From: Silene latifolia
Lineage: Eukaryota > Streptophyta > Magnoliopsida > Caryophyllales > Caryophyllaceae
DNA length: 64,000 nt
Reading direction: 5' to 3'
Assembly: GCF_048544455.1 (NCBI RefSeq)
Contig: NC_133536.1
Coordinates: 171,512,325-171,576,324 of the forward strand
Every line of letters begins with the position of its first letter. Position 1 is the first letter of the stretch. Of the stretch, positions 49,491 through 63,311 are shown one piece after another. Under the pieces are notes generated by a model. The model ran no database searches and had not been told where the DNA came from. It saw only the letters and a list, made by a program, of their open reading frames with translations. A program made the position numbers and the translations under genes.

Positions 49491-50668
49491 AAGTGGTATC
49501 AGAGCCGATGATTCCGGCACCTAAAACTAATGAACCCAATGAACTTAGGGGGTCTAAATAAAATGAACCCGGGGAGAGTTGTTTGGTGCTACCGCAAAGA
49601 CTTGGGAGACGTCCCGAAGTCGCATTAAGACCCTTACGATCTCAAGCCGGTCACATGAGGGGGACTGTTGTGTGTCGAGTCATGTGTGTGTAGTACATGT
49701 GGCATGAGTGTTGTGCATGGTTGAATGAAATGACGAAGGAAGTGGAACGTGATAGTAGTTGAAAGATGTATCGAAAATTTGTTCATGTTAAACTTTAAGC
49801 ATGAAATATGTTGGCATGTTAAGTGTTTATTATGTGGCTTTCAAAAGGGTAGTTGTACATGTGTATATGATCATGATGATGTTGATGTTTGGTTTGTTGG
49901 TAGTAGCATGTGATTAAGGTCATCCGTCTATATACATGAATGTTGTGTTTAATTTGCATGTGGGTATGATAAAGGTCCATCTATGTACTGGTTTCTTGAA
50001 GTACTGGGTCGTTATTGTTTTCTATAAAGACCGATTTTGGAAGGGTTGTCTTAAAAATGTCATAAGTCGAGTTCTACAAATAATATTGCTGTGATTCTAA
50101 TTGGAGGTGATAGTTTGTCCTCTTACGATTCTAACGATAGGTCACACGCCCAAAATGACCAAGTAACGAGTAAGTTATGACTATTTTACGAAAACTGGAC
50201 GGTGTTGAGAACTGTGCCGATACTCGACCGAGTGGGCCCTACTCGGCCGAGTAGGCCGTACTCTGCCGAGTATCTTTCATACTCGACCGAGTATGCCATA
50301 TTCGGCCGAGTAATCTTTCTGTGATAATTCTGTTCAGCTTCTGAAGTCGTGAACTCGGCCAAGTAGTCTCATTACTCGACCGAGTATCCTGTACTCGGCC
50401 TAGTATGTTATGTACTCGACCGAGTACCTCAATGGACGGTCATATTAAGTCAATGGATATGTTCTTACATTGTTTTGAGTCTTAGGGTATGTACACATGT
50501 ATGTTTTGGGTCTTAAAGCGTTCTTTTATATATGTGACGGTCTTGATACGTAAGTTACCAAATGCTATGATAGGGAGAATGCCGGCTTGTGAGGGATACG
50601 TGTTGGATAGGAAGGACATGAGTTATATGTGGTTGTGAGGGATAGTGGAAAAAGGAAAGGAAAGAATG
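49491..50668 (+). mobile_element. Primer site and leader of the outer LTR element
   Basis: TGGTATCAGAGCC starts at 49494, three bases after the LTR end, matching the initiator-Met tRNA primer site of many gypsy and Copia elements. About 1.17 kb of leader follows without a supported gene. It ends where a second LTR begins. No gag is reached inside the window. Confidence 0.7.
50219..50433. repeat. Second cluster of TACTCG-NN-CGAGTA palindromes, in the leader
   Basis: About nine sites in 215 bp, such as TACTCGACCGAGTG, TACTCGGCCGAGTA, TACTCGACCGAGTA and TATTCGGCCGAGTA. It is the same motif as in the LTR at 37234-37395, but in the untranslated leader of the element. Confidence 0.88.
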
Positions 50669-50730
50669 TGTAGATACCTCATTTCTGCACCTCCCGCAAA
50701 CCACCCGGTGATGATTGGGCCACATGTTTG

Positions 50731-52508
50731 TGGTCGGACTATGTCTTTTCGGTAACTTGTCGTTAGGAGCACCTAGACCAAAACACAATTTATAGCTTCA
50801 CAAACAACTATACAATTAGTAAAGAGGCAAGTAAAGGTCGGATCCCAAGGGACGGGAATTGAGATGAGATTTCTATTGCAACTAGCGGTGTCTTAGGGGT
50901 GTCACAATTGGGGTTGATGTAGAAGGTCACTAAACTAAATAGCAATGAAAGTAAACAAGCAAGATGAATTAAAAGGGTTGTAAACAATTGATAAAAGGCA
51001 CTAGGGTGTCATGGGGTCATAGGGGATTCATGGGAATTGATCATACAAACATGTTCTCAAACTATAAGCAAGCAATTATTGTTGTGATGGATTGAGTTGG
51101 TTTATATCTTACGATCCTAGGAAAGTTTGGGTCCCGGAGCCGAATCAATTAGATTGTACAACACCTACAAGTCGACTTAATCTTCCCTACTCAACAACAT
51201 GCATGGTCTAATGAGACTCGAGTTGGTTTATGTCTTACAAGTCTCATTGAAAAGATAGGTGATAGGTAAAAAATGCAAGGATTCATAGGCTCACATTTCA
51301 TCAAACATAACATGTGCATGAGTTGAGATCACAACAAGCAAGCAAATAAACTATGAAAGCATATTAATTTAAGCATGAATCATTCCCCATGTTGGTTTCC
51401 CCTAATTACCCATTAACCCTAGCTAAGGAAACTACTCACTCATTATCATGTTGAACATGTTAGCAAGGTTGTCAATCATACCAACAAAGTGAAACATGAT
51501 GAATAAATGAAAGTGATTAACAATAATTAAAAAGGGATTAAGAGAATTATACCTACTAATGATTCAAATAATAAAGCAAAGAATAAAAGAAGTACTTGAT
51601 GCTTGATTGGAAGGTTGTAAATCTCCCAATAATAACCCAAATAATCTTCAATTACCAAAAATAAAGGATGAACAAGAGAGAGATTAAGGAAATAAAACTT
51701 GTATTAAAACTTGATTAATTGTTGATTACAAGATTAAAGAGAGATTTGATTGATATTAACTACACTAAAGATTGCTAAGACGAACATGCTCTTCTAATTA
51801 GACTAATGGGGTATTTATAGTGGGGATTAGGTGTGTGAATTAGGGTTAACTAAGGGCTTAAATGACGATTAAGTCCCTACTTAAGGAAACGCCGGTCTTT
51901 TTAGAAAGACTCCGGTCTCTAGGGAGACTCCGGTCTATAGAAAAAGATGTGCATCTTTCTTTGAAGCTTGAAGAAGACGAAATGGGTCTGCCTGGGAATC
52001 CGGGCGTCTTTAGCACGGGACGGGCGGATTCGGTGGTCTCTGCCCGGGCGTCTTGGGGAGAAGACGGGCGTCTTCTGGAGCTGCTGCCCGGGCGTCTTGG
52101 GGAGAAGACGCACGGATTGTGGTTGTGGAGACGGGCGTCTTCAGGACAATCCGCACGGATTGCTGGGCAGTTTCGTTTCTTCTTCTTTTCTTCCTTTTTC
52201 TTCATAAGATCCTTGGGGATTTCCTCGGAGATGCAAGGATCTTTTCTCATCATTGCCCATCTACTATAGTATGTACAAAGGCCTTCTAATCTTGTCTCTC
52301 CTTGATGCTTGGTCATTGAATTCAATCAATTTAGTCTCGTTTTGCCATGAAAATTCAAGGTTTGCACTTCTTTCCTACCAAGGGATCAAAACCTCAAAGA
52401 ATATGCAAAACAAAGAACTAAAGACAATAAATGACCCAAATATGCACTAAAAAGCATGGGAACAAGGCTAATTCGGGGACTAAATATGCTCTAATTATGG
52501 TCACATCA
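50731..52508 (-). repeat. 3' LTR of Athila copy 2
   Basis: About 1778 bp. It contains a palindrome cluster at about 51997-52165 with the fullest set of arm combinations, including AAGACGGGCGTCTT, AAGACGCACGGATT and AATCCGCACGGATT. Confidence 0.9.
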
Positions 52509-52522
52509 AATATCCCCAAACC

Positions 52523-54479
52523 GAACCTTTGCTCGTCCCGAGTAAAGAGGTGACAAAGACTAGGACCAGTATTTAAACTAACCTAATAACATAGCCGATA
52601 TGAGACAATTAGCGGGTCTCACTCCGCCCCTTCAACTCACAACAAGACAACCATGAGGTAGGATGCCTTCTTGCAAGGCAAGGTGGGTCTTGCCAAAATG
52701 GCGACACATCCAAACATTAAGCACACAAAATCAAATAATGGATGCATCTACAAAAGAATAGCCACTTTCCTCATCTAAGTGGCGGAAATTATCTACAAGG
52801 GAAGCAATTCAAGGGTACACACTCCTTCATAGAGGTGGTTTCTTCAAACTACTAAGCCTAGAAGGATACCAATAAATCACCTCCAAGTTGTGTCAAGCTA
52901 GGGTACCTTTGTCCTCAATCGTTAAATGCTTTTGTCAAGAGTAGACTCCCTATGGTGTTAGAAACACTGGAGGATCGCGGAATTCCCCCTCTTGCCTAGA
53001 CAAGAAGAAGGGTCGTCCCCTCTCTACCATGCACAAAAGTGGATACGATGGATAAAGGGATCAATAGATATTTGAGTTTCACTTTAGGAGTTTGCTTTTG
53101 TTTTTGTTTTTCCCCCCAATTTCTTGTGGCATATAACATTTGAGAACACTTTCTTGCCATTTCTTTTGATTTTTGGCATTTCAACACTTGACAACTTTCA
53201 ACTTTTCTTTGCATTTCTTTTGAACATTTTCAAAGTCACCCCATATGTAGTGAGGGTGGCTCATATTTGAAGCTTTAGGAGTTCTATTTTTGCTCCTCTT
53301 TTCATTTGATGCATTTTTTTGCAAACTTTCTTTCACTTTTCATTTCATTAAACTCAAATTGATTTCTTTTTGTGCCCATTCCCTTTTGTGACAAAAATGC
53401 GGTAGAACATGGATGATGGATGGATGAGTGCATGGTTTCAAGGGTCACCTTGGAATAAACGGTAGCCAAGGAGTTATCACACCACAAGGTACTCTTGACT
53501 AGGCCTTAATCCATGGGTCAAAGGATACTAGCATGACACATCCTAGGGTGTTTTACAAGTATTATTCTAACAAGCAAAGTCTTAAGAAGATAAAACATTT
53601 ACTAGGGCCTATATACACTTGTCAAGTTTCCCAAGTAGACGGTTTCACAAAATTTTCTAACATGCAACTACATGCCATGATGCAACTAACATATATACAT
53701 CCTAATGCATATGATTCTACCAACTAATATGACATATAAACTAAATGCAAGTCCTAAGTTCACATTGTTGTACCGCATCAATCAAAATAAAGCCACATAG
53801 TCATTAACATAAAGAGGAAAAAGGAGATTGGAAAGATCATACCATGCGGTCTTCAATATCCTCATATCTCGGATGTGGTGTAGTTGATCAATGTGAACAA
53901 GGATGAAACAAACACAATATATACATGACTACACTACAAAGGAAATGAACTTGTTTTTGGTTTTTCAATTTTTCAAAATTTTATGGTTTTTGAATTTTTT
54001 TAATTTTTTTTGGATTTTTGAATAAAAGTTAAGTTAGAATTCCCCATCCCCACACTAATATGGGCATTGTCCTCAATGGCCAAAATGATGGGAAATCATG
54101 CAAGCATGATGCATGAATTCTACACTAAATGCAAGCTACACTAATCTACACTACATGATGCATGGGTTTTTGTTTATGACGGAGAACGTAATTTAGATTA
54201 CCTCCCGTTGCGTATGCATGTACTTCCCCAAACCGAGTTAGACATTATTTCTAATGTCCTAAGGTTGGGTGTAGTTCATGCACACAAGATGCAATGCATG
54301 AAACTAAATTTGTCATTTTGGATTTTCAAAAGTGGGAACAATAAAATAAGAACACCTCAATGGGGCCGAGGTGTTAGTCCTCTATGTTGCTAGGACTACT
54401 CCAACCATGATCAAGACAAATAAATAAAACAAAGAAAGAATTAGACAAACCTCAAGAGGGTAGGAGCCTCCAAAGCTTG
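52523..54479. other. Untranslated internal stretch of Athila copy 2
   Basis: Matches the corresponding stretch of copy 1. No supported gene. A T-rich tract lies near 53090-53400. Confidence 0.6.
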
Positions 54480-56029
54480 CTAGTCTTCCATCATATCATC
54501 ATTATCATCATCTTCCTCAATAGAAGTGGACTCATCACCACTTCCCTCTTCACTTTCTTGTTCACTTTGTTCATCATCCTCTTCTTCTTCTTCACTAGCC
54601 TCTTCATCAATGCTATCAACAACCGCATCACCGACAACCTCATCGTCACCCGGAATCTCACCCCTAGATGCACTCGCAAAGAAGACTTCCCTATCCGCCC
54701 AACTAGGCAAAGGACATGAAGGATCAAGTAATCCTTGCCTAGCTAAATGAAGGAGGGGTGGATATTGGGCTAAATAAGCATCTTCCCGATCCTTAAAAGC
54801 TTGCTTGTGCATCTCTTGCATGAGTAGAGTCATATAATCTTTGCTTGCTTCAACACCTTCGGGTTTGAACTCTTGGTACTTGAAAGGATAGGGTGGTGTG
54901 ACAATGGAAGAGGAGGGCATTTCAATTTCATCCCTTTGTTGTCAGATGATGTATTCGGCTTCTTTTGAGAGGGGAAGGAGGTAGTTCGTCCGATGGACAC
55001 TTAAACGACAAATCTTCGAAGGCAAAGTAAAAGATCTAGCCTCATTGGTGAGCCACCCATACTTGGTGTCAAGAGGGTTATGAGAGACCCACTTGTATTT
55101 GTTAATCATAGCATCCAAATCAATGAGATGACCCCCTTTTTTGCCACATACTTGCTATCCTTGTTGAAGTTCGGATCAAAGTACTTAGCTAAAAGAGTGA
55201 CTAGACCTCCATTCACAATAACGGTGGTACCTTGCTTCCCACAATCAACATTTAGCCATCTATCCACCAAAAGCCTTAGAGAATTGAAAGGCTTGGTGAA
55301 TTCCCTTCCAATATTTAAGGCCGACTCAAGAAGAACACAATCGAGCTTGGTAAAGTGGTTGGTGTCTTTTCTTGCAATGATGGTATTCCCAATGACCTTA
55401 TGCCATACTCTAATGCCCGGATGGTGGATTAATAGAGCGCGACTAGCATGATAGTTCTCAAATTTCCTTCCGGAAATCGCCTCCCAAAGAGGAGCGGGGT
55501 CATACTTTCCGGGATTCTTGAAATAACTATGTGAATCACTAAGACCCAATGCTTTACCCAATTCCTCAAAGGTGATGCGCCTACTCACATTAGCTAGGCG
55601 GAACTCGATGTTTTCCATAGTCTCTACCTTTGTAACTTTCAAAGAACTCAAAAATTCTAAGGTAAGCGTAGCAAACAATTTGCCCAACCCCATGGCTTCA
55701 AAGAAGGCTTTAGTTTGCTCAAGGACACCCAACTTATTCAAGGCATCTTCACAAATAAACTTGGTGGATAGAAAGGATTTTCTAGCATACTTGGCAAAAG
55801 TTTCCCTATGGGAGTTAGAGATGAAAATTACCTCCGGATAGTTCAAAAGTTGAGCAATTTCCGGAGTAGTTGATGTTGTTTCTTCCAAGGGAGGTTGTTG
55901 TTGTTGTACTTCCAAGTTTCAACTAGCTACCACCATAGCCAATGAGGCTTTCTTTGCTTGAAGACTCTTTTGTCTTGTTGAGAGTGCCTTTGCTTTAGGT
56001 GCCTTTGTTGCTCCTTTTGTCCTTGCCAT
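54480..56029 (-). pseudogene. ATHILA ORF-1-type gene of copy 2 (broken)
   Basis: Homologous to 41860-43404 over its whole length, with the same domain words (LEFLSSLKV, HHPGIRVWHKVIGNTIIARK, LLVDRWLNVD) and an acidic C-terminus. It carries a few breaks. Confidence 0.8.
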
Positions 56030-56369
56030 TGATGATTGAACCAAGAAAAGAGTGAAAATCTTCAATTTCCAAGTGTACCCAAATCGATTTTAAGATGAAA
56101 GGCTTTGCCTTTATAAATTCAAAAATCGACTCAAAGGTTGAAGATTTTGGTGCTTGGTTTGATTTTTGTTGAAAGAGGAGTGATTAATTGTTGTTAGAAG
56201 GAAGTTTTGATTTGATTTTGATGAATGTGGTTGAGGAAATCTTGTTTTGGTGATGGAGAAGATGAGGGTTTTGAGTTTTGGGGTTTATGGGTAGTGTTTT
56301 GAATGAAAAAATGAAGAAATGAATGTGGTAGGGGGTTTATAAAAGACCCGAAAAATTTTGAATTGCAGA

Positions 56370-56760
56370 GGGAAGACGGGCGGCTTTCCTTCGGGACGGC
56401 CGAATTCTGTCTGTTTTGGCTTCAGGAATTCTCGCCTAAAGACGGGTGTCTTTCAGCAAAGACGCTCAGATTGTTCAACTGTGGGACGGGCGTCTTTCAC
56501 TGAAGACGGGCGGATTCCTTTCCAGTGGATTTTCTTGTTTTTCTCAGCCAAAAAGACGGGCGTCTTTTCTTCCAGGATGGGCGTCTTTCTGGAGACGGGC
56601 GTCTTCTCTTGCAGGACGCTCGGATTTGTTAACAGTCCCAAAATTTCAAAAATTCAGCTCAGAAGGACGGGCGGATTTTGACCAAGACTCCCGGGTTGCC
56701 TGAAGACGGGCGGGTTCTCTAGAAAACGCTCGGATTCTACCCCATTTACCCGGATTCAGT
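56370..56760. repeat. Internal palindrome cluster, Athila copy 2
   Basis: About fifteen 6-2-6 sites, here richer in AAGACG/CGTCTT arms: GAAGACGGGCGG, AAGACGGGCGTCTT near 56551, GAGACGGGCGTCTTC near 56592. Same position relative to the ORF-1-type gene as in copy 1. Confidence 0.85.
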
Positions 56761-57077
56761 TCCATCCGTGTACTTGCATATCCCGTGTCATTTTTCATTC
56801 TTCAAAATCCCATGTTCTTCATTGTGGGGGCACTACTAAGGCATGAATAGCCTAGGCAATTGCTATCCCCACACTAAGCTAAAGCACTACACATCAATTG
56901 AAATCATTAGTCCCTTCCTCACTTCTCTCAAAAATGATAATTATCTTGATCAAGGCATAAAAACCCAAAAATGACAAAAATGCAATGTAAGAATTAAAAT
57001 GCGAGTTAGGGAGTTAGAAATATTTACAAATGGTGGTTTAGGGAGGACTCCACCAAACTCTCATCCTTAGTGAGATG

Positions 57078-59864
57078 TCATGGGGGCATGTCCAAGGTGT
57101 TGTTGATGTCGCTCAACACCTTGAAGAAGTAATCAAAAGCTTGTTCATTATCATGATAAAGATCTTCAATAGATCTTTGCCCTTGTTGTCGGTCTTGATC
57201 GATAGCATTACCAATGTAGGGATTGAAAATCCCTTCAAACTCATCGTCCCAAAGACCACAAACTTCATCTACTTGATCACTAAAGATCTCTTGAGTTGAT
57301 AGAGACAACTCTCCCACTTTCTTGTCTTGGCCAATGAGGCCATCCTCTTCATTACTTGACTTTGGTGAGCTTTTCAAGTTCTCTTTGTTGCAATTCACTT
57401 GCTCTTTGAATGGAGCATCTTCAATTTTCTTCTTCCATTGGAGTTCCGACTTCTTCCTATCATCCTTCCGGCTATAATGATCAATCATAAAACATGGTTC
57501 ATGCAAACGGGGAGCTCTCATGGTCTTGTCAAGATTGAAAGTTATGCTCTCATCTCTCACTTCTAGAGTGAGCTCTCCATGCTTCACATCAATCACCGCA
57601 CCCGCGGTGTGTAAGAAAGGTCTTCCTAGAATGATTGGAATGTTGGAGTCTTCTTCCATGTAACCAATGACAAAGTCCACCGGGATGAAAAATTTCCCAA
57701 TTCGTACGGGAACATCTTCCCATATCCCTAATGGTGTCTTCGTCGATCTATCGGCCATTTGGAGTGTGATATTGGTGCATTTAAGCTCTCCCATCCCCAA
57801 CCTTTTACTCACCGAGTACGGCATAACACTCACACTAGCCCCTAGATCACATAAGGCTTTGTTGATTGTGGTGTCGCCAATGGTACACGGTATTGAGAAG
57901 CTTCCCGGATCTTTGAGTTTTGGAGGTGAACTCCCTTGAAGTATTGCACTACTCACCTTAGTGAAGGCGATAGTCTCAAGCTTCCGGATCGACTTCTTCT
58001 TTGTGAGGATGTCTTTCATGTATTTCGCATAGGCCGACACGTGATTGATTAATTCCGTGAAAGGAATCGAGACTTCCAAATTCTTCACAATTTCCATAAA
58101 TTTTCCAAGTTGGTCATCAAATTTGGGCTTGGCTTGACGACTTGGAAAAGGAAGTCTAATCACAATGGGCTCCTTCTCCTTGACCTTGTCTTCATTTTTC
58201 TTTGAAACTTCTTCTTTTGATGGTTCCCCATCCTTGGAGTTTTGCACAATTTCTTCTTTGTCACTAGCTTCCACAACTTCATCCTCAACTTGCTTCTTCG
58301 GTGCTTCATACCTTGTACCACTTCTTAAGTGAATGGCACTAACCGTTTCATGTCTTGGGGGATTACTTTGAGGTGGTAATTGCCCCTTTTATCTTTGTGA
58401 GCTTGAAGATGCTAGTTGAGTCAATTGGGTTTCCAACATTTTAGTGTGAGCTAGGATGTTGTTGATGGTGGTTTCCTTTGCTTGACTATCCTTTTGCATT
58501 TGAGTGAAAAACTCTTGTTGATTCTTTTGCATTTGAAGGACCGCTTTTTGAACATCAAAACCTTGGTCATTTTGTTGATTGTATGGAGATTGATTTTGGT
58601 AACCTTGGTTTTGGTTGTAAAAGGGTCTTTGATTTTGGTTTCTCATGGGAGGTGGGGTGTATGTTGGTTGAGGGTTTTGAACATTTTGGCTTTTGTATGA
58701 GAGATTTGGATGGAATTTGGTGTTTTCATTGTAATAGTTGGAATAAGGGGTACCACTCTTGTATGCTTGGAAAGCATTCACTTGTTCATTTGTTCCCCTA
58801 CATTCACTTTGGTCATGTCCCAAAGTTCCACAATTCTCACATATCCCACTTGGGATTGATGAAGATGCCGTCATGGCATTAACATGATGCTTTGGTGATT
58901 TTGAGGCTTCTTCAAGTCTAGCCATAGCTTTTTCAAACTTCAAATTGATGGTATCAATGTGAGCACTAAGTTGAGCACCCAATTGAGTAATGGAGTCCAC
59001 TTCATGCTTTCCTCCTCTAGTAGCCTTGCAAGGTCTACTATATTGTGAGTTATGGACCGCCATTTCCTCAATTTTGTTCCAAGTTTGATTGTCATCAACT
59101 TCGGTGAACATTCCATTTGATCCCATGTTGAGAATGTTCCTTGAATCTTTATAAAGTCCGTTCCAAAATTGTTGTACCAAGAACCACTCGCTAAGTCCAT
59201 GGTGAGGACATGAGCGATAAATTCCTTTGAATTGCTCCCAAGCTTCATACAAAGATTCTTCATCCCTTTGCTTAAAACCCGTAATTTGAGCTCTTAGCAT
59301 GTTAGTCTTTTCCGGTGGATAGAACTTTTTGTAGAAAGCTAGAGCCAACTTCTTCCAAGAATCAATTCCGAGAGTAGCCTTATCAAGGCCTTTCAACCAT
59401 TGTTTCGCGGTGCCAATTAGAGAAAAAGGAAATAAGACCCATCGAATTTGGTCTTGAGTTACACCGGTTTGAGAAATCGCATCACAATAGTCACAAAAGG
59501 TCTCCATATGAGAATAAGGGTCTTTACTAGGCATCCCCCCAAATTGGCTTCTTTCGACTAATTGGATAAATGCGGATTTGGCAATAAAATTTCCGGTTAG
59601 ATGTTGTGGTGTGGGAGTGCCATTGGGTAGGTTCTCCTCGGTGGGTACGGAATATGATGAAAACTTAGGCATTGTGGGTTGATTTTATGTTGGGTTCTCC
59701 TCACCTTCTCTTGCAAAAGGGTTGATGAACTCAATAGTTGGTTGAATATCTACAACCTCACCAATACCTCTCAAAGTTCTCCTAGCAAGTCTTCTATTGG
59801 TTGTCAAAGTTCTTTCAATTTCGTGATCAAAAGGTAACAAGTCACCTTGTGACCTTCTAGACAT
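57078..59864 (-). pseudogene. gag: Gag-protease region of Athila copy 2 (lightly broken)
   Basis: Same domains as copy 1: gag domain, CENCGTLGHDQSEC knuckle, Asn/Gln-rich linker, Lys/Glu-rich stretch and DLGA protease-like region, ending NNTLDMPP. A few breaks; no polymerase follows. Confidence 0.82.
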
Positions 59865-59982
59865 GCAAAATATCAAACAACTCGAAAACAATTAGAACAA
59901 ACCTTGAGGAGTTTTACTTCCCCAAGGCAAAGAAAGACACAACTAATAACAATGTAAAAAAATCTAAATCAAGTTAACACTG

Positions 59983-60000
59983 TCTCCGGCAACGGCGCCA
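59983..60000 (-). other. Primer-binding site of Athila copy 2
   Basis: On the minus strand TGGCGCCGTTGCCGGAGA, one base different from copy 1. Confidence 0.88.
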
Positions 60001-60004
60001 TTTT

Positions 60005-61762
60005 TGGTCGGACTATGTCTTTTCGGTAACTTGTCGTTAGGAGCACCTAGACCAAAACACAATTTATAGCTTCACAAACAACTCTACAATTAGTAAAGAG
60101 GCAAGTAAAAGTCGGATCCCAAGGGACAGGAATTGAGATGAGATTTCTATTGCAACTAGCGGTGTCTTAGGGGTGTCACAATTGGGGTTGATGTAGAAGG
60201 TCACCAAACTAAATAACAATGAAAGTAAACAAGCAAGATGAATTAAAAGGGTTGTAAACAATTGATAAAATGCACTAGGGTGTCATGGGGTCATAGGGGA
60301 TTCATGGGAATTGATCATACAAACATGTTCTCAAAATATAAGCAAACAATTATTGTTGTGATGGATTGAGTTGGTTTATATCTTACGATCCTAGGAAAGT
60401 TTGGGTCCCGGAGCCGAATCGATTAGATTGTACAACACCTACAAGTCGACTTAATCTTCCCTACTCAACAACATGCATGGTCTAATGAGACTCGAGTTGG
60501 TTTATGTCTTACAAGTCTCATTGAAAAGATAGGTGATGGGTAAAAAATGCAAGGATTCATAGGCTCACATTTCATCAAACATAACATGTGCATGAGTTGA
60601 GATCACAACAAGCAATCAAATAAACTATGAAAGCATATTAATTTAAGCATGAATCATTCCCCATGTTGGTTTCCCCTAATTACCCATTAACCCTAGCTAA
60701 GGAAACTACTCACTCATTATCATGTTGAACATGTTAGCAAGGTTGTCAATCATACCAACAAAGTGAAACATGATGAATAAATGAAAGTGATTAACAATAA
60801 TTAAAAAGGGATTAAGAGAATTATACCTACTAATGATTCCAATAATAAAGAAAAGAATAAAAGAAGTACTTGATTCTTGATTGGAAGGTTGTAAATCTCC
60901 CAATAATAACCCAAATAATCTTCAATTACCCAAAATAAAGGATGAACAAGAGAGAGATTAAGGAAATAAAACTTGTATTAAAACTTGATTAATTGTTGAT
61001 TACAAGATTAAAGAGAGATTTGATTGATATTAACTACACTAAAGATTGCTAAGAAGAACATGCTCTTCTAATTAGACTAATGGGGTATTTATAGTGGGGA
61101 TTAGGTGTGTGAATTAGGGTTAACTAAGGGCTTAAATGATGATTAAGTCCCTACTTAAGGAAACGCCGGTCTTTTTGGAAAGACTCCGGTCTCTAGGGAG
61201 ACTCCGGTCTATAGAAAAAGATGTGCATCTTTCTTTGAAGCTTGAAGAAGACGAAATGGGTCTGCCTGGGAATCCGGGCGTCTTTAGCACGGGACGGGTG
61301 GATTCGGTGGTCTCTGCCCGGGCATCTTGGGGAGAAGACGGGCGTCTTCTGGAGCTGCTGCCCGGGCGTCTTGTGGTTGTGGAGACGGGCATCTTCAGGA
61401 CAATCCGCACGGATTGCTGGGCAGTTTCGTTTCATCTTCTTTTCTTCCTTTTTCTTCATAAGATCCTTGGGGATTTCCTCGGGGATGCAAGGATCATTTC
61501 TCATCATTGCCCATCTACTATAGTATGTACAAAGGCCTTCTAATGTTGTCTCTCCTTGATGCTTGGTCATTGAATTCAATCAATTTAGTCTCGTTTTGCC
61601 ATGAAAATGCAAGGTTTGCACTTCTTTCCTACCAAGGGATCAAAACCTCAAAGAATATGCAAAACAAAGAATTAAAGACAATAAATGACCCAAATATGCA
61701 CTAAAAAGCATGGGAACAAGGCTAATTCGGGGACTAAATATGCTATAATTATGGTCACATCA
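60005..61762 (-). repeat. 5' LTR of Athila copy 2
   Basis: About 1758 bp, nearly identical to 50731-52508 except in the palindrome cluster (about 61270-61415), which holds fewer sites. Confidence 0.9.
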
Positions 61763-62120
61763 GTTTGGTACGCGGAACGATTTGTGACAGTTCGTAAGTT
61801 TATCGTTAAGTGATTGCTCAAACACTGATGTCTACCTCTTAGTTGTCATCTACGTGCCGATACGGTCGTTTTGACAGTAATTAGAGTACATTTGGAGTCC
61901 GGGCCTAAAACCGTCTTCATTTTCTGATAACTGCTAAATCCCGAGTCAGAATGTTCTGGAATGTTCCGGATGTTCCATATTTTATAAATCTTTCACAATC
62001 TTTTATTCTTTGGTAAAGAATTTCCCGTAATATTCATACAAAATATTAAGGAAAATAAGATTATCCCGTTATTCCATAAACCAACACGGAAATCTTTCTT
62101 CCGCAGGAGGAAACCATATG

Positions 62121-62190
62121 GGAACAGACGCAGCAGGTGCTGCGCCTCTTCCAAGAGACGCAGTGACTGCTGCGCCTCATTCCAGGTCCT
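62121..62190. repeat. Palindromic units GCAGCA-NN-TGCTGC, pair 1
   Basis: Two units of about 35 bp in tandem: GACGCAGCAGGTGCTGCGCC with flank CTCTTCC, then GACGCAGTGACTGCTGCGCC with flank CTCATTCC. Confidence 0.85.
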
Positions 62191-62730
62191 TTTCTGCGTA
62201 TTTTTTCGTATCTTTTCATATCTTTTCGAGATTCACTTCCAAAGTTTCTCCGAAAACCTTATTCCTTCACGTGATTAGTATAAATAGGAGCCTTCGCTCC
62301 TCATATTTCTCACGCGAGTGTCCGCCCTTCTCTTCTCCCTTTGCATTCTAGACCACGTTCTTACTTTTTGCCGTCTACGTGCTTGAACATTCGACCACGT
62401 AAGCTCGGATCCTTTTGAGTACCAGGCTCGTTTGCATGACCGACCAATTTGACCAACTCCACAATCAATCAACTTAATTAATCTTAATCGTTTTCCTCTT
62501 ACGAGGGCACTTTCGTTACATTCGAATCGAGCATCACTAATCATAAACTTAGTTCATCTCGTTTTGTCAAACATGTAAGTCTTAGGGTGTAAATCCTTCT
62601 TTATTTATTGTTATCTACCTTTTGTATCATTAATGTAAGGTTTATGTCGAAAATACTTCTTAAAACCGATTTATAAAACCATGCTTTAAAACCCTTTTTT
62701 ACGGATTACCAGAAGATGACCGTCGAGAAA

Positions 62731-62756
62731 GGACGCAGCAACTGCTGCGCCTCTCC
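62731..62756. repeat. Palindromic unit GCAGCA-NN-TGCTGC, single
   Basis: GGACGCAGCAACTGCTGCGC followed by CTCTCC. Confidence 0.85.
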
Positions 62757-63311
62757 GTGAGGCTGCCGCAGTTCCTGCTTCCTTTCTTCTTCCTTCGTCC
62801 TCTGTCAATTCGTCTTTCATTATTTGTTTTCGTTTGTTCTTCAGTTTCTTTGACATAATAGTATAATAATTTCATATGTATATTATTTATCATCATTAAT
62901 ACGTTTAATTCATCATTAAATCCCGACTCGAATCCCAAGTAATCCAATATTTGCGGGTTTTCGTCATTAAAATCAATCCGGGTTGTAGAGATTCAATTCT
63001 TTCATATTGAGTTTCTGGAATTCGACCTTTGATATATTTCCATCTGTCTATTGTCATATTTGTCATTAATTTGTCATTAATTTGTCATATTTAACCTATT
63101 TAGTTCACATATGTCACTAATCAATCTTTCATTCATGTAATTAATTCGTTTGCATTCGTCTCATCCATGTTTTGTTGCTTTTATGACTCATTCGCATGTA
63201 ATTAATCTGCTAAATCACTTCCATCCGAGTCGAATATCATAATTAATCATTGAATTCACCGATTAACGTTAACGATTTGCAGTTCCGGCTTCACAGCCAG
63301 AACTCACCCTT

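Larger units (their letters stand above)
50731..61762 (-). mobile_element. Athila-like Ty3/gypsy element, copy 2, non-autonomous
   Basis: 11,032 bp, transcribed leftwards, target duplication GTTTG (50726-50730, 61763-61767). LTRs 60005-61762 (5' side) and 50731-52508 (3' side); primer site 59983-60000. Internal layout and sequence follow copy 1, but the LTR edge next to the primer site differs (TGGTCGGACTATG against TGATCGGTTCC), so they are separate subfamilies. No polymerase or integrase. It carries a few breaks in both coding regions and is a little more worn than copy 1, though its LTRs are still very alike. Confidence 0.9.
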
